Origin: Bacteroidales bacterium UBA5536
GTDB lineage: Bacteria > Bacteroidota > Bacteroidia > Bacteroidales > F082
Direction of reading: 5' to 3'
DNA: 64,000 nucleotides
Assembly (NCBI GenBank): GCA_002426795.1
Contig: DINQ01000020.1
Coordinates: 469-64,468 of the forward strand
In this document: in pieces, positions 52,655 to 62,117 of the stretch
Numbering within the stretch: position 1 is the first letter of the stretch
Layout of the letters: every line of letters begins with the position of its first letter
The notes under the pieces: model-generated
Databases searched by the model: none
Seen by the model: only the letters and a program-made list of their open reading frames with translations
Told to the model about the DNA's origin: nothing
Program-made: the position numbers and the translations under genes

Positions 52655-55600
52655 CTACTTACCTTGCCAATACTTTTTTATCAATTCGATTAATTTCATT
52701 TTATTAATTGGCTTTGATATATAGTCGTTAGCCCCTGCTTCGAGCGCCTTTTCTTTGTCTCCGGCAATGGCATATGCTGTTTGCGCAATAATTACAACAT
52801 CCTTGTTGAATTGACGAATTTGTCTGGTAGCTTTATACCCGTTCATATCTGGCATTCGTATATCCATGAGCACCAGGTCAATATTCTGGTGTTTTCTGCA
52901 TAGATCAACAGCTTCGGTCCCTGTTTTGGCATACAGGATTTCCCCAGAAATATCTTCTAAAACCATCGAAAGAAACAGAGCACTTGCTTCATCATCTTCA
53001 ACAACAAGAATTTTCAGCTCTTTTGCGTCGAAATTTGTAAGTCGAGTAGGAGCATTATGTGTATCATGCGACTTTTTCAGTGCAGTGCTTTGGTAAGGTA
53101 TCCAAAAACAGAAGGTCGATCCCAAACCTTCTTCAGATTCTACTTCTATATTTCCGCCAAGCATCTCAACATATGCTTTCGAAATGGATAATCCCAGTCC
53201 TGAACCCTGCAAGGCATTTCTATCTTCGATATCTGCCTGAACGAAACGATCGAAAATAGCCAATTGTCTGTTTTTGGGTATTCCGATACCCGTATCTTTC
53301 ACTTTAAACTCCAGAATCGTATTTCCCTTATGTTTTCTGATTTTGCAGTTTAATTCTACACTACCTTGGTTGGTATATTTAATGGCGTTTTTTATGAGGT
53401 TTGTGAGGATGGAATTCAATTTTTCATAGTCGGTTTTAATGCTCAGATTTTGTTTTTTAACTTCATTTTTAAAAGAGAGTTGAATTCCCTTTTTTGTGGC
53501 TTCATGTTTAAAAAACGAATACAGATATTCCAGCAGTTCGTTAATTTTCACTTCCGAAACAAATACCTCTACCAATCCAGATTCTATCTTTGATATATTG
53601 ATAATGTTGTTAACAGTATTCAGCATGCGATCGCCACTTTGCCTAATAATCTCGATGTATTCCTTCTGTTCTTCACCCGTAAGATCAGACTCCTGTAAAA
53701 TGCTTGTAAATCCAAGAATGCCATTCATGGGTGTACGTATCTCATGACTCATATTGGCCAGGAAAGCTGACTTCAGGCGATCGGATTCTTCGGCTTTTTC
53801 TTTGGCCAGTTTCAAAACTTTTTCGTCCATTTTTTTCTGCAGAACAAGCCCTGCCTGTTTCACAAATACTTCAATAAAGTTGCCATCTGAAATAATTTGT
53901 TTGTTAAAAGTGAAGATATGAATGCCAGCTAATAATCCATCATTACTATTTATACCAATTGTATAAATTTTGTGCAGACCAATTAGTCTCTCGAGAGCGC
54001 TGGCAACGAATGCCGGAATTTCGGAGCTTGAAAATGCTGCCACCCCGCCATCAAATTCAATGAAATTTCCCGATTTGAAATAATTTCTGTGCGTTTCAGT
54101 GAGTTTAAAGGTTTTCCCAACGGGATTAAACCCTGTAATATCAATCACTTTTTTCAAAAGGGATTTGTCCATACCCGAAACAAATTCGAGCCTGGTTAGC
54201 TGCTTCGATTCATCAATTGAATTATCGAGGACGATGGAATTTGGAAAATGTTGTTGCAGATTCTCCGCAATAAACTTATAAATGCTCTCGATGTCAGGAA
54301 GCAATAGCATTTCAGAAGTTAAACGATTAAGCAACTTGAACTTTTTCTCACTTTTTTCTGCTTTTTCTTTTGCTTCCAACAGATCATTTTCAACCCTTTT
54401 TTGGTCTGTAATATCTACTCCAAGTGTATCAAAAATAATACTCCCATCGGCTTGTTTTACAGGCATTGCAATACCTTTCAGCCATTTTATCCGCCCGTCG
54501 GGAAGAAGTATCCTATGATCCCGTTTCCATAAGGACATACTGGTAGCTGCTTCTTCAATTGATTCAGTATAGCTTTCTATATCATCAGGATGAATCATCT
54601 TCCATAACAAACCAACATCATTCATGGCCTCCTCTCTCGATATTTTATAAATGTCTTCAACTCCTTTGCTTACGAACAGTAACTTCTCTGAGCCATCAGG
54701 AAATAATTGATACCGCAAAACGAGGCCAGGTACATTTTCGGCGATGTTTTTAAATTTCAACTCACTGTTTATCAATTCCTGTTCTGCCTTCTTTAGCAGC
54801 GTTATATCCTGGTTTGTACCCCTCAGGCTGGCTATTTTTCCGTTGTTGTCGTAAACAGGCTCTCCAATGGAAATAATCGTTCGCTCTTCACCATTTGGCC
54901 TGACAAGTCGAAGTTCGATATTATAGGCCAATCCTTCATTGATGGCTTTCTTTACTGCAGTATCAAACTTGTCCCAATCTTCTGGGTGAATATACTTTTT
55001 ATGTTGCTGGTAATCCGTGATTTGTTCATATTTTTCTATTCCCCAAATGCGAAACATTTCGTCTGACCACTCCGGCACTTGGGTTTTTACATTGTAATTC
55101 CAGCTACCAACATGCGATATTTTTTGTGCTTCTTTCAGTTCATATTCTTTTTTTTCTGCTTCTTCTTTAGCAAGAATTAATTCTTTCTGTGTTTTCCATA
55201 GGTCAGTTAAATTGTTTAGGTTAATCCAAACGCCGATTACCTCCTCATTTACAATAACTGGGATAAGGTTGTATTTAAGAAAAACAGTTTTTCCATAGGC
55301 ACTTGTATAAACAACATCTTCAACAATCTTTGTTTTCTCTGCAATGCATTTTACCAGATTTTGGGCCAGACCTATTTCATGTAATGGTTTATATTTGAGT
55401 AGATTGATCTTTTTTGACGTTTCAATTGAAGGTGAACCCAAAATGTTTAAAATGGCTGCATTGGCTTCAATGATATCGCCATTCGAATGGCAGTAAATGA
55501 TACCAATCTCTGTGTTTTCAAACATGTTGCGAACCATGTATTCACTCTGTTCTGCTTTTTCTTTGGCTTCGACAAGTGCAATTTCATTCAGTTTACTTTC

Positions 55601-58600
55601 AGTAATATCACGATTTACCCCAATCATCCTCTCTGCTTTACCATTCGAATCTCTTATTACAATGGCATTGCCTTTAATGTACAATACTTTACCATTTGGG
55701 TGGCACACTCTGAACTCACTGTCAAATTGTTTATGCCCCGCCAGTGCTTCGTAACATTCATTAATCGCCCGGTCCTTGTCTTCAGGATGTAATCCATTAG
55801 CCCAGGTATTAAATGTATTTACAATTGTTTCTTGATTAATGCCGTATAGCTGAAACATACGTTCGTCCCAAACCAGCGTATTTTCTTTAACATTCCAGTC
55901 CCAAATTCCAAGTTTTACTGAACTGGATGCCAGCTTTAGGCGGTGTTCATTCTCTTCAGCTTTCACTTTGGCCAGGATTAATTCATTTTCTGCTATCTTA
56001 CGATCGGTAATATCCCTGGCAAGGCTATAATAGAAAACTTTGTCATCTTGCTGAAACTTTTTTGCGCTTACTTCAACAGGAATTAAACCACCATTTTTGT
56101 GGAGGTGTGTTGACTCAAATATTAGTTGTTTATCAAAAGGAATATCTTTCCAGAAACTGAGAAACTTATTAATGGGATAGTTTGGATCAATTGAAGAAAT
56201 ATTTTTACCTACAATTTCATCCCTTTCTTTACCTAACATTTCAATAGCTCCCTGGTTTGTATCTAAAACCAGGCCTTCTTCTGATAGCAAATAGATGCCT
56301 TCTGAAGCTGTTTCAACCAATTTTCTGTATCTGTTTTCGCTTTCTTCTGCTTTTTCCTTAGCAAAAATTAATTCCTGCTCAATTTTTTTCTTTTCGGTAA
56401 TATCCTGGGCAGTTCCGTAACTGCCTATCACTCGGTTATTTTTGTCCTTAATAACATCTCCTTTTGAGATAATTGTTTTTATTGACCCACTTGTCGTAAT
56501 GATGTCTAACTCAATTTCGTAAGGAATTTCTTTTTGAATACAATCTTGAACTGCTTTATCAAGTATGGCATAGCTTTCAGCTGTATATAAGGGCCGCTGC
56601 ATTGAATATTTTGGGGCCGGTAAGTCAAGTGGACGTTCAAAAATATGAAACAGTTCTTTCGACCAGTTTACCGTATCCGTTTCAACAATATACTCCCAAC
56701 TTCCAATGTGAGCTAATTTCTGGGCTTCGATAAGTTTTCTTTCGTTTTCCTCTGCTTTCTCTTTGGCTATTTTTAATTCTCCTTCAGCAATTTTGCGTTC
56801 AGTAATATCTTTTGTAAAAGCAATGTATTCGTTGTCAGAAAGTTTTTTGCCATCCAGAAGTATATCAATCAGTTGTCCGTCTTTCCGAACCAGTTGTTTT
56901 TCAATATTTCGAATTTCTCCGGTCTCTTTTAATATTTTAAAAGTATCTACTAGCTCGTTGAAATCATTTTTTGTAAGCAATTCCTGGATCGACATACGAA
57001 GCATCTCTGATTGTGTGTAGCCAACCAAACTGCAGGCTGCTTTATTAACCAAAGTATATTTGCCATTCTCATCAACAATGAAAACTGGTGTGCGTGAATC
57101 TTGAATGTAATTTCTGAAACGTTTTTCGCTCTCTTCAGCTTGTTTTTTGGCTTTGATAATTTTTTCCTCAGCAAGTTTTCGCTCAGTAATATCTGTGGCA
57201 ATGCTTAAAAGCGCTGGTTTTCCCTTCCAGTTAACTGTCTTTGTGAATACTTCCAAAGGAAAACTATGCCCATCCTTATGATAATGAGCAACTTCAAAAG
57301 TTGCAAACCCACAATCTGCTATCCTCTTTATCCGCTCTTCAATCAGGGCCTCACTTTCCGGAACATCCAAATCATGCAGATTGATGGCCATGAACTCAGC
57401 TTCAGAAAAGCCATGAAGTTCAAAGGTTTTCTGGTTGGCATATAAAAAGCGTCCGTTTGCATCATGAACCGTGATGGAGTTTGGAGCAACATCAAGCATC
57501 TCGGCCATCGTGCGCTGAAGTTCTTCGGCTTGTTTGCGTTCGGTAACATCGCGGAAATTTAACACGACAGATGCTACACTCGGATTGGCTAGTAAATTGC
57601 TAAAGGTGGTTTCAACCCAATGCCAGTCAGATTGTTTATCGATAAACCGATATTGCAGGGTTGGAACATAATCAGGATTGTTAAACACTTTTTCCAGCTC
57701 CGACTGAACCATAGGCAAATCATCGGGATGTGTGTAATGGGCCGGGTTTACTGAAGTTTCATCCGTATCACTATAGCCAAACATTTTCTTTGCTGAAGAA
57801 CTTATGTATTTGAAGTTGCCTTTGGCATCAAGCAGTACTATACCATCTGGAGCTTTTTCGATGAGCGCCTGATAGTGCTGTCCTATTTTTTTAATTTCCT
57901 CCTGAGCGTTTTTGAGCTCAGTTATATCCACAATAATCCCTCTTAATCCTACAGGTTTGCCTTCATTTTCAATAGGAGTTGAATACACCAGAGCCGGAAA
58001 AGTTGAACCATCTCTTCTAACCATTGTGTATTCATTATTGATTGTTTTTTGTTGGCCGGCTACTTTTTGGGCTATATTATTAATAGCTTTTTGTTGGCTT
58101 TCGGGAGTGTAAAAATCCAGTGAACTCTTGCCCAATATGGGATAATCATCCGGATATCCAAGTAGGGCATAAGCACTTTTATTCACGTAGGTTAAATTTC
58201 CCTTCAGATCTGTTTCAAAAATAATCTGTGGTAACAAATTAGTAGTTGCCCTGAATTTTTCTTCGCTCAACTTTAGTGCTTCCTGCGACTGTTTTCTTTC
58301 TGTAATATCGAGTGATATTGATAAAACTGCGGGTGTATTTTCAGGGCCATATTTTATATACTGGAGGGTATTAAAATACCATTTATCGTTGCCCGATAAT
58401 GAAATTTTGATGTCCCTTGCAACAGTTTGACGGGTCGTTAAAACCTTGTTGTACGTCTTTATAAACTGATTTGCTTGATCAGGAGGTAAAAAATCTCTAA
58501 TGTTTTTCCCTTTTAAATTTTTTAGTTTTCCCTCAGTCAAATTAAAAGCTGCATGGGCATTTGAAAAAATAAATTCACCATTCCCATTGATAATGGAAAA

Positions 58601-59167
58601 GGTTTCCAACATGGTATTAATTACTTTTTCGAAGTTGATTTCACTCTCCTGTAAGGCTAATTTTATCTTTAAATATTCGGTTTCGTCTTGCACCAAGCCA
58701 TATAACCCGGTTATTTCGTTCTGTTCGGCATTCATTATCACACTCCCCATGGCTCTCACATTCCTGATTGTTCCGTCAGGTCTGATCAATTCCAGCTCTA
58801 ACTGATACGCTTCGCCTGTATTCAAAGCCCTTTCAACAGCAGCCTGAAGCTTTGTCCAGCTGTTGGGTGTGTATATTTTATGAAGTTGGGCATAGCTTGG
58901 CGCGGGCAAATTCGGATCGATACCAGCAATCCTATATAGTTCATCTGACCATGAAACAATATCAGCCGCCCGATTCCATTCCCAAAAGCCGATCTTTGCT
59001 AACTTTTGCAATTCATTCAGTTGCTCTTTAGACACGCTTAAAACTTCTTCTTTCTGACTCAAAACGGTGTTATTCATTTCGAGGAGAGATTTCAGGCGCA
59101 GGTTTTCAAGTCGAATTTTCTCTATGTCTGCTATTAGTTCGGCTTTGGTTTTGGTTTGGTCAGTCAT
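52655..59167 (-). CDS. Very large hybrid histidine kinase with about 12 PAS domains
   Basis: 2170 residues, no signal and no membrane segment, so a soluble cytoplasmic sensor. After a 50-residue coiled coil come about 12 PAS domains of 120-130 residues, most ending in a DITERK-type PAC end (DITERKQSQEALK, DVTERKQAEELQ, DITESKLNEIAL) linked by KAEESE-type helices. A GAF-like domain follows (about 1590-1770), then HisKA with FLANMSHEIRTPMNGILG (His near 1810), HATPase with NAIKYTNQGSVE, DTGIGIPKNRQ and GLGLSISKAY, and a receiver with ILVVEDDEASA and MDIRMPD (Asp near 2100). All phosphotransfer residues are present. It has no paired regulator beside it, so its output is unknown. Confidence 0.9.
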   Translation of the reverse strand: MTDQTKTKAELIADIEKIRLENLRLKSLLEMNNTVLSQKEEVLSVSKEQLNELQKLAKIGFWEWNRAADIVSWSDELYRIAGIDPNLPAPSYAQLHKIYTPNSWTKLQAAVERALNTGEAYQLELELIRPDGTIRNVRAMGSVIMNAEQNEITGLYGLVQDETEYLKIKLALQESEINFEKVINTMLETFSIINGNGEFIFSNAHAAFNLTEGKLKNLKGKNIRDFLPPDQANQFIKTYNKVLTTRQTVARDIKISLSGNDKWYFNTLQYIKYGPENTPAVLSISLDITERKQSQEALKLSEEKFRATTNLLPQIIFETDLKGNLTYVNKSAYALLGYPDDYPILGKSSLDFYTPESQQKAINNIAQKVAGQQKTINNEYTMVRRDGSTFPALVYSTPIENEGKPVGLRGIIVDITELKNAQEEIKKIGQHYQALIEKAPDGIVLLDAKGNFKYISSSAKKMFGYSDTDETSVNPAHYTHPDDLPMVQSELEKVFNNPDYVPTLQYRFIDKQSDWHWVETTFSNLLANPSVASVVLNFRDVTERKQAEELQRTMAEMLDVAPNSITVHDANGRFLYANQKTFELHGFSEAEFMAINLHDLDVPESEALIEERIKRIADCGFATFEVAHYHKDGHSFPLEVFTKTVNWKGKPALLSIATDITERKLAEEKIIKAKKQAEESEKRFRNYIQDSRTPVFIVDENGKYTLVNKAACSLVGYTQSEMLRMSIQELLTKNDFNELVDTFKILKETGEIRNIEKQLVRKDGQLIDILLDGKKLSDNEYIAFTKDITERKIAEGELKIAKEKAEENERKLIEAQKLAHIGSWEYIVETDTVNWSKELFHIFERPLDLPAPKYSMQRPLYTAESYAILDKAVQDCIQKEIPYEIELDIITTSGSIKTIISKGDVIKDKNNRVIGSYGTAQDITEKKKIEQELIFAKEKAEESENRYRKLVETASEGIYLLSEEGLVLDTNQGAIEMLGKERDEIVGKNISSIDPNYPINKFLSFWKDIPFDKQLIFESTHLHKNGGLIPVEVSAKKFQQDDKVFYYSLARDITDRKIAENELILAKVKAEENEHRLKLASSSVKLGIWDWNVKENTLVWDERMFQLYGINQETIVNTFNTWANGLHPEDKDRAINECYEALAGHKQFDSEFRVCHPNGKVLYIKGNAIVIRDSNGKAERMIGVNRDITESKLNEIALVEAKEKAEQSEYMVRNMFENTEIGIIYCHSNGDIIEANAAILNILGSPSIETSKKINLLKYKPLHEIGLAQNLVKCIAEKTKIVEDVVYTSAYGKTVFLKYNLIPVIVNEEVIGVWINLNNLTDLWKTQKELILAKEEAEKKEYELKEAQKISHVGSWNYNVKTQVPEWSDEMFRIWGIEKYEQITDYQQHKKYIHPEDWDKFDTAVKKAINEGLAYNIELRLVRPNGEERTIISIGEPVYDNNGKIASLRGTNQDITLLKKAEQELINSELKFKNIAENVPGLVLRYQLFPDGSEKLLFVSKGVEDIYKISREEAMNDVGLLWKMIHPDDIESYTESIEEAATSMSLWKRDHRILLPDGRIKWLKGIAMPVKQADGSIIFDTLGVDITDQKRVENDLLEAKEKAEKSEKKFKLLNRLTSEMLLLPDIESIYKFIAENLQQHFPNSIVLDNSIDESKQLTRLEFVSGMDKSLLKKVIDITGFNPVGKTFKLTETHRNYFKSGNFIEFDGGVAAFSSSEIPAFVASALERLIGLHKIYTIGINSNDGLLAGIHIFTFNKQIISDGNFIEVFVKQAGLVLQKKMDEKVLKLAKEKAEESDRLKSAFLANMSHEIRTPMNGILGFTSILQESDLTGEEQKEYIEIIRQSGDRMLNTVNNIINISKIESGLVEVFVSEVKINELLEYLYSFFKHEATKKGIQLSFKNEVKKQNLSIKTDYEKLNSILTNLIKNAIKYTNQGSVELNCKIRKHKGNTILEFKVKDTGIGIPKNRQLAIFDRFVQADIEDRNALQGSGLGLSISKAYVEMLGGNIEVESEEGLGSTFCFWIPYQSTALKKSHDTHNAPTRLTNFDAKELKILVVEDDEASALFLSMVLEDISGEILYAKTGTEAVDLCRKHQNIDLVLMDIRMPDMNGYKATRQIRQFNKDVVIIAQTAYAIAGDKEKALEAGANDYISKPINKMKLIELIKKYWQGK

Positions 59168-59846
59168 AATTAGAGGCAGAATTTATTCGAAATATTTACT
59201 TTCTTAACTTTTGATTGCCAAGGTGATGATCTCGCCCAACAAACTTTATATCAGTGCAATAAAAGTATAATAGAATTAATCAAAATCCTAAACAAAACTT
59301 AATTTATAAAGCTTATAAATAGTATTGACTTAGATAAATAGGCACAAAAATCAACCAATATATTTAGCCTGCAGAGCCAAAAAAAACCTCTATTCAGCAC
59401 TCTCCAACTTATTGAATTGATGGGATAATGTTAGGCGGTTTTTCAAATTACCCTATCAACACCAACGGAATGTAAAACCAATGGTGCAACATGCTTTGAC
59501 CTCATTGATATACCTCGTTCCTCACGCGCGGTTAAAATCAGACCTGAATAAATGGATAGACTCATAGGCAAGATCCATTGGTTTGACGGTTCCCATTGGG
59601 CTCATCCTATCCAATATTTGAACATCTTTTTCAGCGCGGTCCGAAGTATCGATCCTGCTTGATTCTTTTGGTTCCTTAACGGAAGGTCCCGAGAGCAAAG
59701 CAATTCGTTGTCAGGAAGAAAAGGAACAAAGGTGATGTTCAGCATTAGCTGTATTAGACACCAGGCAGGGAAAAATCACAGCTACATGGTGTTGCTCTTT
59801 TGCTCCGACAAAGGACATTAAAATGCAGTTTTGCATTCAAAGTTTC
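59168..59846. other. Long intergenic region
   Basis: 679 bp without a convincing gene. A minus-strand reading frame of about 63 codons (59528-59716) reads like protein (KEPKESSRIDTSD, DRMSPMGTVKPMDL) but has no ATG and a stop codon just upstream; it may be a gene remnant. Confidence 0.35.
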
Positions 59847-59876
59847 AGCATACTGATCGCAGATCAACACCAGCCC
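59847..59876. repeat. Solo right-end REP of the REPIN family
   Basis: GCATACTGATCGCAGATC-AACACCAGCCC aligns with the right end of REPIN copy A (GGATACGGATCGCAGATC, then CGCACCAGCC). No left partner is seen within 300 bp. It lies next to the terminator. Confidence 0.5.
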
Positions 59877-59912
59877 AAAAAAAAAGACCCGACCATTTAC
59901 ATGTCGGGTCTT
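59877..59912 (-). terminator. Rho-independent terminator of the helical/CarboxypepD_reg gene
   Basis: On the minus strand AAGACCCGAC and GTCGGGTCTT (59912-59903 with 59893-59884) form a perfect 10-bp stem followed by TTTTTTT. It lies 24 bp after the stop at 59936. Confidence 0.85.
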
Positions 59913-59935
59913 GTGTGCACAGGCTGGAAAGCCTG

Positions 59936-60865
59936 TCAGGCAGTAGCCGCCAATGCCTGCAGCTCAAAGTTCACTTCGAGCAAGGCATCACTACCAGCTT
60001 CTACCGTTACCACTTCAGGCACCTTGTAGCCAGCCGCATAGCAGCTGATGGTATAGGTTCCGGCTGGCAGGTCTTCCAGCGTATAGCTGCCATCTTCATC
60101 GGTCAGCACCACAAAGCTGTGCTCAATCAGGCTTACCGTGGCCTGCGCGATGGCCTCACCACTCTGCTGGTCTTTTACCACACCGAAGATCTCTGCGGGC
60201 TGTTTCACCACATCACGTTTGCGGTAATGTGCCTTGCGGCGACGCAAATTCCTGTAGCGCACATAAAACTCTGGCGAAACGCTACGCTGCAGCGCCACAA
60301 ACGAATCCAGGTAAACGCGGAGTGTTTCGTGCAGTGCCGAAAGCAGCTGGTTGAGCTGTGCGCGTGTGGCCTTGCGCTGCGAATAACTGCTGTCTGTCTC
60401 GTTCAGAAAGGCATCAAAAGCAGTTGCCTGTTCGCTGATGCTGTCGAGCATTTCGCTGCTTAAACCCAGTGTCGGCAAGAGTGCGGTGTGGTTTTGCAGT
60501 TTTGCAACTACAATAGGGCACAGCGCTTTGAGCCTGAAGGAAGACGCATTTATCGCCTCGGTATTAAGCTGTTGCATCTCGCCATATAATTGGCTGTCGG
60601 CCAGGTTTTTTGCCAGCGCCATGCCTCGCCCGGCTAACAGCCTGAGCTGGGAACGCAATGCTTCACGACTTTGCTGATGCACTGCAAAACGCGGTTGCAG
60701 AGGCAGCAACAATTGGCTGATCTTTAAACCAGTTTCTGTCAGCTGGGCTGCAAACTGATTCTTTGCCTCCAGGTCGGCAGCATTGGCTTCGAAAAGGGAG
60801 GCGTACTCGTTGAACAAGTTGTTGATTTGCTGATACTTTTGGTATCGGGTGATGATTGTTCTCAT
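59936..60865 (-). CDS. Helical protein with C-terminal carboxypeptidase-regulatory-like domain
   Basis: 309 residues without a signal peptide. About 225 residues are helical (long Leu/Gln-rich stretches such as LTETGLKISQLLLPLQ), followed by a basic linker (RNLRRRKAHYRKRDV) and an Ig-like regulatory domain: FGVVKDQQSGEAIAQATVSL, LTDEDGSYTLEDLPAGTYTI. Such CarboxypepD_reg-like tails are normally surface or periplasmic, so the absence of a signal is odd. The N-terminal part is unfamiliar. It precedes (on the transcript, downstream of) the TA-like cassette by 166 bp. Confidence 0.6.
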   Translation of the reverse strand: MRTIITRYQKYQQINNLFNEYASLFEANAADLEAKNQFAAQLTETGLKISQLLLPLQPRFAVHQQSREALRSQLRLLAGRGMALAKNLADSQLYGEMQQLNTEAINASSFRLKALCPIVVAKLQNHTALLPTLGLSSEMLDSISEQATAFDAFLNETDSSYSQRKATRAQLNQLLSALHETLRVYLDSFVALQRSVSPEFYVRYRNLRRRKAHYRKRDVVKQPAEIFGVVKDQQSGEAIAQATVSLIEHSFVVLTDEDGSYTLEDLPAGTYTISCYAAGYKVPEVVTVEAGSDALLEVNFELQALAATA

Positions 60866-61031
60866 CGTTATTTTCCTTTCTATTTAAGATTTTAATTGAT
60901 GCTACACCCGGCGGAAAAACCAGCTGAGCATATTGTTTTCTTTGTGGCATGATTCACGCTGAGGCCGTTGTGTTCTGCTTCAGGCATAACACCTCGGTCC
61001 GGACACATGCCGGTGTCCTGTAACTTATTTT

Positions 61032-61472
61032 TTAGAAAGGAGGGGAGAGCCCCAGGGCCGGTTTGCCCAGTTTGCGGATGTTTTCCCTGCGCTGATCGTA
61101 AGGATACAGATAGCTGTTCTCAGGGAGGTTTGTCGTTGTTTTCGACGAATACCGCACAAGTTCATACTTGCGGTTGCCCTGGTAGATAAGGTGCTCAATG
61201 CCCAAATCGTACATGGGGTGATAAGCCTGCCACGGCGCTTTACAGTAGGTAAACTCTTCTTCCATCAGCTGGCTCAGCAAGGCGTCTAGCATATCTGGAT
61301 CGATCGGCCGCATTCTTGTGCTTAGCTGTGTAGCGTAGGCTTCTTCGTCTAATAAATCGATATCAATAAAATAGTCGGATTGTCTTCTGTGGATTTTCCA
61401 GAGCTGTTTGATGATCACCACGGCCTCTATCAGGAAGCTGAGGAGACTTATTTTGTTGTTTTTTGCTTGCAT
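61032..61472 (-). CDS. Unknown protein of the TA-like cassette
   Basis: 146 residues, no signal. A hydrophobic N-terminal helix (SLLSFLIEAVVIIKQLW) is followed by acidic, Tyr-rich soluble sequence (DYFIDIDLLDEEAYATQL, FTYCKAPWQAYHPMYDLG). No family recognised. Its ATG is 3 bp after the stop of the PIN-like gene, so the two are surely co-translated; it could be part of the toxin, a regulator or cargo. Confidence 0.5.
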   Translation of the reverse strand: MQAKNNKISLLSFLIEAVVIIKQLWKIHRRQSDYFIDIDLLDEEAYATQLSTRMRPIDPDMLDALLSQLMEEEFTYCKAPWQAYHPMYDLGIEHLIYQGNRKYELVRYSSKTTTNLPENSYLYPYDQRRENIRKLGKPALGLSPPF

Positions 61473-61475
61473 CCT

Positions 61476-61937
61476 TTAGCTCCTCCTGTATCGTTGGTTA
61501 ACAGTTTGGTCAAAAGGATGCGGAGCCTGTCCGAAATGGTGCTGATGAAACCGGATGGCCAGTATCAACGCTACCGGATAACGGTGACAGATCAGGCTCA
61601 AACCCATCGGTTTGAACTTCCGCCACATATTGTTGCTGGCAACAATCGTGGCCTTGTTGCGTAGGGCATACGCCAACAGGTATTGCTCTGTGACCGTTAG
61701 CGAGGCGTGACGGCAAGCAGTTGGGATGTCAAACAGCTCTTCAGTTGTTGTCTTTAAGAGCAGCAACTGACCTTTTGCAACGGCCTGGTTTACCCAGTGC
61801 TGCGTGGCTAAATCCCAGTCTTTGGCATGCAGTGTGCTTGCTATGGCCGGCAAACCTTCAAAATGGGTTCTAGACAGGTGAAAGCGAATCGTGGGATCGG
61901 TCAAAATATCCGATTCCGCCAAAATCAATTGGTTCAT
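61476..61937 (-). CDS. PIN-like (DUF3368-like) protein, candidate toxin
   Basis: 153 residues. The motif pattern fits the PIN fold used by DUF3368-type toxins: an early acidic residue (LILAESDIL), a central Glu (LTVTEQYLLAYALRNKATI, comparable to the GEAEAIALA helix) and a late Asn/Asp position (VASNNMWRKFKPMGLSLI). Not all four acidic metal ligands are clear, so activity is uncertain and the fold is an inference. Located between the XRE-ImmA gene and the 146-residue gene, the classical place for a toxin. Confidence 0.5.
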   Translation of the reverse strand: MNQLILAESDILTDPTIRFHLSRTHFEGLPAIASTLHAKDWDLATQHWVNQAVAKGQLLLLKTTTEELFDIPTACRHASLTVTEQYLLAYALRNKATIVASNNMWRKFKPMGLSLICHRYPVALILAIRFHQHHFGQAPHPFDQTVNQRYRRS

Positions 61938-62022
61938 TGGTACTAATTTTTAAGTTGGACTTAATAGTCGCTGGGTTTCCGGTTTTTACGGTTGTAACAG
62001 CGCTTTTAATTTTTCTCTTCAT
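61870..62022 (-). CDS. Possible small ORF (50 aa) in the cassette
   Basis: An ATG at 62022 opens 50 codons (MKRKIKSAVTTVKTGNPATI and on, ending LSPV), overlapping the first 68 bp of the PIN-like gene in another frame. The basic N-terminal half looks protein-like. It may be a leader peptide or chance. Confidence 0.25.
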   Translation of the reverse strand: MKRKIKSAVTTVKTGNPATIKSNLKISTNEPIDFGGIGYFDRSHDSLSPV

Positions 62023-62117
62023 GATGATTAGTTAATTGGTTAATGAATAATTGATCTGTCGTAATATTGCTGTGGTTATTGTATTCTTTTTAACTTAACG
62101 CAAGTGTCTTTTTTTTT

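Noticed and set aside
59528..59716. Protein-like minus-strand frame in the long spacer
   Set aside because: No ATG, an upstream stop, and no recognised family; kept only as a possible remnant.
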